Positions 1 to 6,073 of a stretch of 6,073 nt of DNA are shown one piece after another. The number at the start of each line of letters is the position of its first letter. Position 1 is the first letter of the stretch. Below the pieces are notes generated by a model. It saw only the letters and a program-made list of their open reading frames with translations, was not told the origin of the DNA and searched no databases. Location: positions 1 through 6,073 of the forward strand of contig JAFGXE010000030.1 of NCBI GenBank assembly GCA_016936785.1, given 5' to 3'. The translations under genes and the position numbers were made by a program. The stretch comes from Alphaproteobacteria bacterium. Its GTDB lineage: Bacteria; Pseudomonadota; Alphaproteobacteria; Rs-D84; NBLK01.

Positions 1-363
1 ATCTCCTTGATGATGCGCGACGAAAAGTGTTTTAATTTCTTCTTTTTGACACGCCTCTACAAGCAACTCATATCGTGCAAATCGCGCTTCTTCTTCGAGA
101 CTTTTTTGAGACGGATTTTCCCAGGTTAAGATACGATGTGGCACGCCCCATTTTGAAAAGATATTTTGAACAGATTCTGCTTCTTTCTGCGATTCAGAAC
201 GGAGCCGATGATCGACAGTTAAACCCAACAAAGAAAGGGAAGAATGTTTGTGACATAACCAACTAAGTGCCATGCTGTCAGCACCCCCTGAAACAGCGAC
301 TGCAACGCGTCCTGTAATATTATATTTTTTTAGAAAAGAATCGAACTTATCTTTCATAAACAT
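1..363 (-). CDS. tilS: tRNA(Ile)-lysidine synthase, N-terminal part (partial)
   Basis: N-terminal portion of TilS, cut by the left edge of the window. The enzyme uses ATP and lysine to convert C34 of the CAU-anticodon tRNA(Ile) to lysidine, so that it reads AUA and is charged with isoleucine. Counting from the second ATG (base 357), the visible 119 residues contain the PP-loop ATP-binding motif VSGGADSM (22-29), LTVDHRLRSES (46-56), the EEARFARYELL helix (89-99) and AHHQGD (114-119), the start of the conserved AHH-x-x-D block. All are diagnostic of the TilS N-terminal adenylation domain; the substrate-binding C-terminal domains lie outside the window. Two in-frame ATGs, at 363 and 357, could start the gene. 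Neither has a well-spaced Shine-Dalgarno sequence, though GGAG at 383-386 is nearer to the first. Both overlap the end of the lipoprotein gene, which suggests translational coupling. Confidence 0.94.
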   Translation of the reverse strand, partial: MFMKDKFDSFLKKYNITGRVAVAVSGGADSMALSWLCHKHSSLSLLGLTVDHRLRSESQKEAESVQNIFSKWGVPHRILTWENPSQKSLEEEARFARYELLVEACQKEEIKTLFVAHHQGD

Positions 364-754
364 GGATTTCGGCCGGAATTTTCTCCAAATCTTGACTTTG
401 AATAATAATTCGATCTGACTGCACACCTGCTTCAATCATCGCATTTTTAACGGCACTTACTTGTGTTGCATTCCCCAAAGAAACAATGCGATAATGATCT
501 TGTTTCGTCCGCGAATAACTTTGTTCAAGGGCATAATAAAGAGCTTGTCGAAAATCTCCTTGTTTCCCTTTTTCTTCTAATTTAAAAATGGGGATTCCTG
601 CTGGTGTTCCCTGAAGAGAAGAGACTTTTATTTCTTCTGTTTTTTTCTCTTCAACAACTTCCTGAACAGGTAAATCAATCTCCCCAAAAAGCCCTTGTTG
701 AATCGTTTGACATCCCCCAATTATGATCAAAAAAAGAAGACTCATTTGACGCAT
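347..754 (-). CDS. Small predicted lipoprotein of unknown function
   Basis: A 135-residue protein not recognised as a named family. Residues 1-14 (one Arg, then a hydrophobic stretch LLFLIII) followed by GGC give a lipobox-like I-G-G-Cys15, so it is probably lipidated at Cys15 and anchored in the envelope. A short low-complexity acidic/lysine linker (about 31-43) follows, then a folded part from about 55. The segment AVKNAMIEAGVQSDRI (101-116) resembles the helix and strand entry of OmpA/Pal-like domains, and the protein ends in a strand-like AEIHVYER. The peptidoglycan-binding residues of true OmpA-like domains (the Asp/Arg motifs and NxxLSxxRA) are not seen, so peptidoglycan binding is not claimed. 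The start is supported by GGAG 7 bases upstream. It begins 2 bases after lepB and overlaps tilS, so it is embedded in the operon and very likely a real gene. Lipidation is a prediction from sequence only. Confidence 0.8.
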   Translation of the reverse strand: MRQMSLLFLIIIGGCQTIQQGLFGEIDLPVQEVVEEKKTEEIKVSSLQGTPAGIPIFKLEEKGKQGDFRQALYYALEQSYSRTKQDHYRIVSLGNATQVSAVKNAMIEAGVQSDRIIIQSQDLEKIPAEIHVYER

Positions 755-756
755 CT

Positions 757-1713
757 TTACACTCCATTAAAGAAGCGTTCAAAGCGAATCTGATGGAACC
801 ATTCCCATGGGAATAAAAGCCCTAGCATTGGCAAATAATGATTCGTTGAAAAGAAAATAAATTCTGCACGTCCGATCAAATTTTCCGCTGGAATAAATCC
901 AAATACACGACTATCCGAAGACATATCTCGATTATCTCCCATTGCAAAATAATGTCCTTCTGGCACTGTCACTGCCGACGTATTATCGAGCCCTCCCGTT
1001 GGCGTGATATCGAGCACATTATACCGCACGCCATTCGGAAGTGTTTCTATATATTTTTTCATTTTTAGAGCCTGACAATCTTCCGGTGGGAAATTACATT
1101 GGCTCACATAATTCAGTGTAAAATTTTCTTTTTCTTGTTTTTTGCCATCAACAAAAAGATTCTGTCCTTTTGTATAGACAACATCTTTTTGGGCGCCAAT
1201 CGTCATCGCTTGTTTTTCCCACTCACGTGCAAACTGAGTGAGATAATAATCGCCAACAAATTCTTGTTTTAATGCATTTCCATTGAGATACACAATCCCG
1301 CGTTTAACTTGAACTGTGTCTCCTGGCAATCCAATTAATCGTTTAATATAATCGTCTTTTTTCCCTGGTGCACGGAAAACAATCACATCTCCGCGTTTCG
1401 GTTGACGCGCAAGAATACGTCCAGAGAAAATATTTGGTGCGAATAAAATTGAGTATTTAGAATACCCATAAGGATATTTAGAAACAAAAACATGATCGCC
1501 AACATGAAAAGTTGGAATCATTGAACCAGATGGAATATGAAATGGTTCCGCAATAATTGTCCGAACAATCAGTGCCGCGCCTCCTGCAATAATCACAGTT
1601 TTTGTGAAATTCCATAGAGAGCGCCCAAATGATCCCATATAAGAAATGTCTAAAAGCTCCCCAATACTTTGGAGAGCTTTGTTGACTAAAGTTTTTTTAT
1701 TCTTATTTTTCAT
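757..1713 (-). CDS. lepB: Signal peptidase I
   Basis: Complete 318-residue type I signal peptidase (family S26), a membrane protease that removes signal peptides from exported proteins on the outer face of the inner membrane. One hydrophobic segment lies at about 37-55. It is followed directly by the box B motif PSGSMIPT with the nucleophile Ser64. The general-base lysine is Lys124 in DYIKRLIGLPGD, and the box E motif GDNRDMSSDSR is at 259-269, so all catalytic boxes are intact. YGYSKYS (82-88) and SGRI (97-100) are alphaproteobacterial in character. Between about 150 and 225 is a long insertion with Cys206 and Cys213, spaced much like the disulfide pair of E. coli LepB. A polar, lysine-rich N-terminus of about 35 residues precedes the membrane segment. 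The start is supported by the ATGA overlap with rpoC; Met26 is a possible alternative but has less support. The usual partners rnc and era are absent from this side. Confidence 0.97.
   Translation of the reverse strand: MKNKNKKTLVNKALQSIGELLDISYMGSFGRSLWNFTKTVIIAGGAALIVRTIIAEPFHIPSGSMIPTFHVGDHVFVSKYPYGYSKYSILFAPNIFSGRILARQPKRGDVIVFRAPGKKDDYIKRLIGLPGDTVQVKRGIVYLNGNALKQEFVGDYYLTQFAREWEKQAMTIGAQKDVVYTKGQNLFVDGKKQEKENFTLNYVSQCNFPPEDCQALKMKKYIETLPNGVRYNVLDITPTGGLDNTSAVTVPEGHYFAMGDNRDMSSDSRVFGFIPAENLIGRAEFIFFSTNHYLPMLGLLFPWEWFHQIRFERFFNGV
762..765 (-). promoter_or_regulatory. Shine-Dalgarno site of the lipoprotein gene
   Basis: GGAG on the minus strand lies 7 bases before the ATG of the lipoprotein gene, just upstream of the lepB TAA stop. 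The good spacing supports the first ATG over the in-frame ATG three codons later (Met4). Confidence 0.6.
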
Positions 1714-4700
1714 TCGGATGTCACACCTTCTAGAAGAGGAGCTGTTTCCATATCCATTTCTTCTTCATGGCTTTCAAGAAGATGATCTTCTTCGCGCGCT
1801 AACTCTTTAACACGTTTGACATAGAAACCTGTTCCTGCTGGGATTAAACGTCCAACAATCACATTTTCTTTCAAACCTACTAATTTGTCTTCTTTTCCAG
1901 AAAGCGCTGCTGTTGTCAGTACTTGAACAACTTGTTGGAAAGACGCCGCAGAGATAAATGAATTTGTGTGCAAACTTGCCTTTGTAATTCCTTGAAGAAC
2001 AGGACGTGTCTCCGCAGGACGACCATTCATTTTTGCTACTTTTTCATTTTCTTCAGCAAGAGAAAGTATATCAACTTGTTCTCCGACGAGGAAAATTGTA
2101 TCTCCAGAATCAATGACTTCACGTTTCTTCAACATCTGACGAATAATGACTTCGAAATGCTTGTCGTTAATGCCCACACCTTGAAGACGGAAAACAGATT
2201 GTATTTCTTCAATCAGATAATATGCCAATGCACTTTTTCCCATAATACGCAATAATTCAGATGGCACAATCGCACCTTCCACAAGGAATTCTCCCTTACG
2301 CACGAAATCTCCTGGTTGAACAATCAAATGCTTATTCTTTGGAATGTGGTATTCAATTGCTTCACCATCTTCTGGCACAACACGCACAACGTTCTTAGAA
2401 CGAGAATCCGCAGCAAATTCAACACGACCATCTTGCTCAACGATAACCGCTGCATCTTTTGGATTACGAGCTTCAAACAATTCAGACACACGTGGTAATC
2501 CCCCTGTGATGTCTTTTGTTTTGCCACTATCGCGTACCAATTTTGCAAGAATTGTTCCTGGTTGAATCTCATCACCATCTTTTACAGAAAGCACCGCACC
2601 CACAGACAAAATATATTTTGCTGGCTCACCTGATGGGAGCATGACTGGATTGCCTTTTTTGTCTTCAATGATTACATGTGGATGAAGATTACGTCCTTTA
2701 ATTGAAAGACGCCAATCCATTACTGTTCGTGAAGAAATTCCAGTTGAATCATCTGTCACGTCTCTAAATGAAACATGTTCTACGAGATCAATAAATCGAA
2801 TACGCCCACCTTTTTCAGCAATAATCGGCCATGAATAGGGATCTGTTTGAAGAATTTTATCGCCACGAGAAACTTCTTCTCCTTCTTTGAAGAAAAGTTC
2901 TGATCCGTATGGCAATTTATAACGTGCACGTTCTTGACCATTGTCGCCAATCACAAGAAGGAATCCATTTCGTGACAAGACAACTTCATGTCCATTTTCG
3001 CCTTCAACGCGACGCGTATTTTCAAAAGCAACCTGTCCACTGAATGCAGAGAAACTTGCTGTCTTTTCTGATCCTTTTTGCGCCACACCACCTGCATGGA
3101 ATGTTCGAAGCGTCAACTGTGTTCCCGGTTCTCCAATAGACTGCGCCGCGATAATTCCAACCGCTTCGCCGACATTCACAAGACGTTTTCGAGAAATATC
3201 TTCTCCATAACATTTTGCACAAACGCCCTGAGTACATCCACAAGTCAAGGCAGAACGGACTTTCACTTTTTCAATTCCAGCTTCTTCGATTTTCAAAGAA
3301 ACTTCTTTTGAAATTAATTCACCTTGTTTGACGAAAGGTTCGTTTGTTACAGGATTAAGAACATCTTCTTGAACAATGCGTCCATAAATACGCTCTGAGA
3401 GAGACTGAATTACATTTGATCCATCCACAACAGCAGACACATCGAATCCTTCTGTCGTCCCACAGTCTTCTTCAACAACAACCATATCTTGCGCAACGTC
3501 AGCAAGCTTACGTGTCATATATCCAGCTTCCGCTGTTTTCAAAGCCGTATCAGTAAGACCTTTTCTGGCTCCATGTGTTGATGTAAAGAATTCAAAAACA
3601 GACAATCCTTCTTTGAAGTTTGCAATAACGGGTGTTTCAATAATTTCACCACTTGGTTTTGCCATCAATCCACGCATACCTGCAAGCTGTTTCACCTGAT
3701 CGCGAGATCCACGTGCACCAGAATATTGCATCATATAGATTGAGTTCATTGGTTCGCCTTCTTTAACTTCGGCAATCCCCTTCATCATCATATCTGTAAT
3801 TGTATCTGTACACTCAGACCAAACGTCTGTCACCTTGTTGTATTTTTCTTTTCGCGTAATCAAACCTGATTGATATTGCTCATTAAATTCAGAAACTTTC
3901 GCTTTTGTTTCTTGAATTAATTTTTCTTTTTCCACAGGTACTTTCATATCATCTTTTCCAAATGATGTTCCGGCACGCGTTGCATAATCAAATCCAAGAT
4001 TTTTCATGTCATCACAGAAGATAACTGTCTTCTTATCGCCACAAACGTCATAAACTCGTTCAATTAATTTTGAAATTTCTTTCTTACGCATTTCTTGGTC
4101 TACCCAACTGTATGTCACACCTGGATTTTTAGGCAAAACATTCGCAACAATCATCCGACCTGGTGTTGTATTTACAACTTGACGGACAATCTTACCAGAA
4201 TCATCCATTGACTCAAAACGGGCTTGAATTTTTGCGTGGAGTGACACTTCTTTGTTTTCAAGTGCGAGTAAAATCTCATCAAGTGATCCAAAGGTCATTC
4301 CTTCCCCAATTTCACCATCACGAATAAGCGTCAGATAGAAAATTCCCATCACAGCATCTTGCGATAAACCAAGAACAGGTTTTCCACTTGCAGGATGTAA
4401 AATATTATTTGAAGGCAACATCAATGCACGGGCTTCAAGTTGTGCTTCAATTGAAAGAGGAACATGCACCGCCATTTGATCTCCGTCAAAGTCGGCGTTA
4501 AATCCACCACACACAAGTGGGTGAAGTTGAATTGCTTTTCCTTCAATCAAAATAGGTTCGAATGCCAAAATACCTAGACGATGCAATGTTGGCGCACGAT
4601 TGAGCAAAACAGGATGCTCGTGAATCACTTCTTCAAGAACGTCCCATACTTGAGGCATTCCTTTTTCAACCATTTTCTTTGCTGTTTTAATTGTGCTTGC

Positions 4701-5876
4701 ATGACCATATTCTTCAAGTTTTGAATATACAAAAGGTTTGAAAAGCTCGAGTGCCATTTTCTTTGGCAATCCGCATTGATGCAATTTTAATTTTGGTCCA
4801 GACACGATGACTGAACGTCCTGAATAATCTACACGTTTTCCAAGCAAATTCTGACGGAAACGTCCTTGTTTTCCTTTGAGCATATCTGCCAAAGATTTAT
4901 ACGGTGTTTTGTTTCGCGCAAGAACAGGATCTTTTTTCTGAGAGTTATCAAACAATGCATCTACTGATTCTTGAAGCATGCGCTTTTCATTTTGAACAAT
5001 AATGCGCGGCGCTTTAAGTTCTAGCAAACGTTTCAAACGATTATTTCGATTAATCACACGTCGATAAAGATCATTCAAATCCACCGTTGCAAAACGACCA
5101 CCATCGAGTGGCACAAGCGGACGCAAATTCGGTGGGATCACTGGAAGCACATCAAGCACCATCCATTCAGGACGTGTTTTTGAATCAATAAATCCTTCGA
5201 TAATTTTTAAACGTCGAATCACTTTTTTCTTTGTTGCTTCTGAGCGTGTTTCTTTGAGTTCATAACGCAATGTTTTACGTTCTTCTTCAAGATCAAGTTG
5301 TGCAAGGGCTTCTTTCAAGGCCTCTGCTCCAATCCCAACACGGAAATTTTCTTCTCCGAATTCATCAATGTAATTTTGATACTCTTCTTCTGTCAAAAGA
5401 TCATACATCTTGAGAGGCGTTAATCCTGGTTCAATAACCATATAACTTTCGAAATACAGAATTTGTTCCAATTGTTTTACTGGCATATCGAGCAAAATCC
5501 CAATTCGAGAAGGCAAAGATTTAAAGAACCAAATATGTGCCACTGGTGATGCGAGTTCGATGTGCCCCATACGTTCACGACGTACTTTTGAAGACTCCAC
5601 CGTCACACCACATTTTTCACAGACAACACCTTTATATTTCATGCGTTTATACTTTCCACATGAACATTCGTAATCTGTCACAGGTCCAAAGATTTTCGCA
5701 CAGAACAACCCATCTTTTTCCGGTTTAAATGTCCGGTAATTAATTGTTTCAGCCCGACGCACTTCGCCAAATGACCAAGAACGAATTTTATCTGGAGATG
5801 CGATTGAAAGTTTAATCGTATCAAAAGGTTCCTTCAGTTCGATCTGTTCAAAAACTTTTTGTATATTGTTTGCCAT
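1710..5876 (-). CDS. rpoC: DNA-directed RNA polymerase subunit beta'
   Basis: Complete 1388-residue beta' subunit of RNA polymerase, close to the usual proteobacterial length of about 1400. Visible in order: zinc-binding domain 1 with Cys71, Cys73, Cys86 and Cys89; the clamp and rudder region; RQNLLGKRVDYSGRS at 341-355; the catalytic loop NADFDGD at 460-466, whose Asp462, Asp464 and Asp466 hold the active-site magnesium; the bridge helix at about 770-797; zinc site 2 with Cys805, Cys879, Cys886 and Cys889; the trigger loop starting near GEAVGIIAAQS (903-913) with the conserved His927; a large insertion between the trigger-loop halves (about 935-1115) that corresponds to the SI3 insertion of proteobacteria; the second half at GGLPRVSELFEAR; and the ENVIVGRLIPAGTG block near the end. 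An acidic tail (about 1361-1388) closes the protein. The reading frame is intact. It follows rpoB by 18 bases and its TGA overlaps the lepB start codon. Confidence 0.99.
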   Translation of the reverse strand: MANNIQKVFEQIELKEPFDTIKLSIASPDKIRSWSFGEVRRAETINYRTFKPEKDGLFCAKIFGPVTDYECSCGKYKRMKYKGVVCEKCGVTVESSKVRRERMGHIELASPVAHIWFFKSLPSRIGILLDMPVKQLEQILYFESYMVIEPGLTPLKMYDLLTEEEYQNYIDEFGEENFRVGIGAEALKEALAQLDLEEERKTLRYELKETRSEATKKKVIRRLKIIEGFIDSKTRPEWMVLDVLPVIPPNLRPLVPLDGGRFATVDLNDLYRRVINRNNRLKRLLELKAPRIIVQNEKRMLQESVDALFDNSQKKDPVLARNKTPYKSLADMLKGKQGRFRQNLLGKRVDYSGRSVIVSGPKLKLHQCGLPKKMALELFKPFVYSKLEEYGHASTIKTAKKMVEKGMPQVWDVLEEVIHEHPVLLNRAPTLHRLGILAFEPILIEGKAIQLHPLVCGGFNADFDGDQMAVHVPLSIEAQLEARALMLPSNNILHPASGKPVLGLSQDAVMGIFYLTLIRDGEIGEGMTFGSLDEILLALENKEVSLHAKIQARFESMDDSGKIVRQVVNTTPGRMIVANVLPKNPGVTYSWVDQEMRKKEISKLIERVYDVCGDKKTVIFCDDMKNLGFDYATRAGTSFGKDDMKVPVEKEKLIQETKAKVSEFNEQYQSGLITRKEKYNKVTDVWSECTDTITDMMMKGIAEVKEGEPMNSIYMMQYSGARGSRDQVKQLAGMRGLMAKPSGEIIETPVIANFKEGLSVFEFFTSTHGARKGLTDTALKTAEAGYMTRKLADVAQDMVVVEEDCGTTEGFDVSAVVDGSNVIQSLSERIYGRIVQEDVLNPVTNEPFVKQGELISKEVSLKIEEAGIEKVKVRSALTCGCTQGVCAKCYGEDISRKRLVNVGEAVGIIAAQSIGEPGTQLTLRTFHAGGVAQKGSEKTASFSAFSGQVAFENTRRVEGENGHEVVLSRNGFLLVIGDNGQERARYKLPYGSELFFKEGEEVSRGDKILQTDPYSWPIIAEKGGRIRFIDLVEHVSFRDVTDDSTGISSRTVMDWRLSIKGRNLHPHVIIEDKKGNPVMLPSGEPAKYILSVGAVLSVKDGDEIQPGTILAKLVRDSGKTKDITGGLPRVSELFEARNPKDAAVIVEQDGRVEFAADSRSKNVVRVVPEDGEAIEYHIPKNKHLIVQPGDFVRKGEFLVEGAIVPSELLRIMGKSALAYYLIEEIQSVFRLQGVGINDKHFEVIIRQMLKKREVIDSGDTIFLVGEQVDILSLAEENEKVAKMNGRPAETRPVLQGITKASLHTNSFISAASFQQVVQVLTTAALSGKEDKLVGLKENVIVGRLIPAGTGFYVKRVKELAREEDHLLESHEEEMDMETAPLLEGVTSE
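1726..1730 (-). promoter_or_regulatory. Weak Shine-Dalgarno-like site for lepB inside the end of rpoC
   Basis: The minus strand reads GAAGG here, 12 bases upstream of the lepB ATG and within the last codons of rpoC. The spacing is longer than ideal, so lepB initiation probably leans on ribosomes finishing rpoC at the overlapping ATGA. Confidence 0.4.
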
Positions 5877-5885
5877 ATCTTTTTT

Positions 5886-5890
5886 CCCTC
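5886..5890 (-). promoter_or_regulatory. Shine-Dalgarno site of rpoC
   Basis: The minus strand reads GAGGG here, 9 bases before the rpoC ATG, inside the A-rich 18-base gap between rpoB and rpoC. It is the best ribosome binding site in the window and supports the chosen rpoC start (MANNIQKVFEQ). No promoter or terminator fits in so short a gap, so rpoC should be read from the rpoB transcript. Confidence 0.8.
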
Positions 5891-5894
5891 TTTT

Positions 5895-6073
5895 TTACGA
5901 TTTTTTCAATTCAACATTAAGACCCAGCGCTTGCATTTCCTTCACAAGAACGTTGAAACTCTCTGGAATACCTGTTTCGAAATCATACTGTCCACGCACA
6001 ATTGATTCGTATACTTTTGTGCGTCCGACAACATCGTCTGATTTTACGGTAAGCATTTCTTGAAGTAAGTGCG
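5895..6073 (-). CDS. rpoB: DNA-directed RNA polymerase subunit beta, C-terminal end (partial)
   Basis: This is the last 58 codons plus the TAA stop of the RNA polymerase beta subunit; the rest lies beyond the right edge of the window. The reading frame starts HLLQEMLTVKSDD and contains GRTKVYESIV, the IPESFNVLVKEM block and the end LGLNVELKKS. These match the conserved C-terminal region of RpoB, which forms the clamp-anchoring part that packs against the beta' N-terminus in the core enzyme. The protein ends soon after LNVEL, as is usual in the family, so the 3' end looks intact. Rifampicin-site and catalytic regions are outside the window. It lies 18 bases upstream of rpoC on the same strand, the standard rpoBC arrangement. 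The identification is very secure; only the C-terminal piece can be assessed. Confidence 0.97.
   Translation of the reverse strand, partial: HLLQEMLTVKSDDVVGRTKVYESIVRGQYDFETGIPESFNVLVKEMQALGLNVELKKS

Noticed and set aside
75..266. Plus-strand open frame of 63 codons
   Set aside because: It lies wholly antisense to tilS, whose PP-loop and AHH motifs show that the minus strand is coding. The product has no recognisable motif.
325..331. Run of seven A on the coding strand near the tilS start, possible slippage or frameshift site
   Set aside because: The frame through it (Leu-Lys-Lys-Tyr) continues directly into the PP-loop motif, so no frameshift is needed. Similar 7-base runs occur elsewhere and fit the AT-rich composition.
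2532..3074. RpoC insertion between the trigger-loop halves considered as a novel domain
   Set aside because: Its position and length fit the known SI3 insertion of proteobacterial beta' subunits, so it is not a new element.
1968..3311. Several plus-strand open frames of 60-95 codons, and two same-strand alternative frames, inside rpoC
   Set aside because: All lie inside the intact, strongly conserved rpoC frame. Their products are low-complexity and rich in Ser, Thr, Arg, Cys or Phe, as expected from shadow frames.
5881..5906. T-rich tract on the plus strand between rpoC and rpoB, possible terminator
   Set aside because: No GC-rich hairpin precedes it and no plus-strand gene ends here. In the rpoBC transcript it is A-rich and simply surrounds the rpoC ribosome binding site.
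5537..6063. Two plus-strand open frames antisense to the rpoC start and the rpoB end
   Set aside because: They overlap conserved coding sequence on the other strand and show no ribosome binding site or recognisable motif.

Overview
The window is a compact run of five genes, all on the minus strand, with only 20 bases of intergenic DNA in total. In transcription order (right to left) they are: the 3' end of rpoB, complete rpoC, complete lepB, a small predicted lipoprotein gene, and the 5' part of tilS. No RNA genes, mobile elements, CRISPR arrays, repeats or convincing terminators were found. No gene-free stretch is longer than 18 bases.

The proteins point to an alphaproteobacterium. LepB has the YGYSKYS, SGRI and PKRGDVIVF blocks typical of alphaproteobacterial type I signal peptidases. 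The RpoB tail (IPESFNVLVKEM, LGLNVEL) and the RpoC N-terminal half fit the same class. Base composition is fairly AT-rich, about 40-47% GC in two sequence lines counted by hand. That differs from typical high-GC free-living alphaproteobacteria and could fit an AT-rich, host-associated or reduced-genome lineage. A finer placement is not supported.

The layout is tight: rpoB to rpoC has an 18-base gap holding a clear Shine-Dalgarno sequence; rpoC and lepB overlap by four bases (ATGA); lepB and the lipoprotein gene are 2 bases apart; the lipoprotein gene and tilS overlap by 11 or 17 bases. This is what one expects of one co-transcribed, partly translationally coupled unit. It would join the two large RNA polymerase subunits to protein export (signal peptidase I), an envelope lipoprotein of unknown function, and tRNA(Ile2) anticodon modification.

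The gene order is the main point of interest. In many bacteria rpoBC is followed by rpsL-rpsG-fusA-tuf, lepB often sits with rnc-era, and tilS in many proteobacteria lies near the tol-pal/ftsH region. None of those partners is seen here. No new defence or mobile system is visible; this is a housekeeping region with an unusual arrangement and one uncharacterised small lipoprotein.
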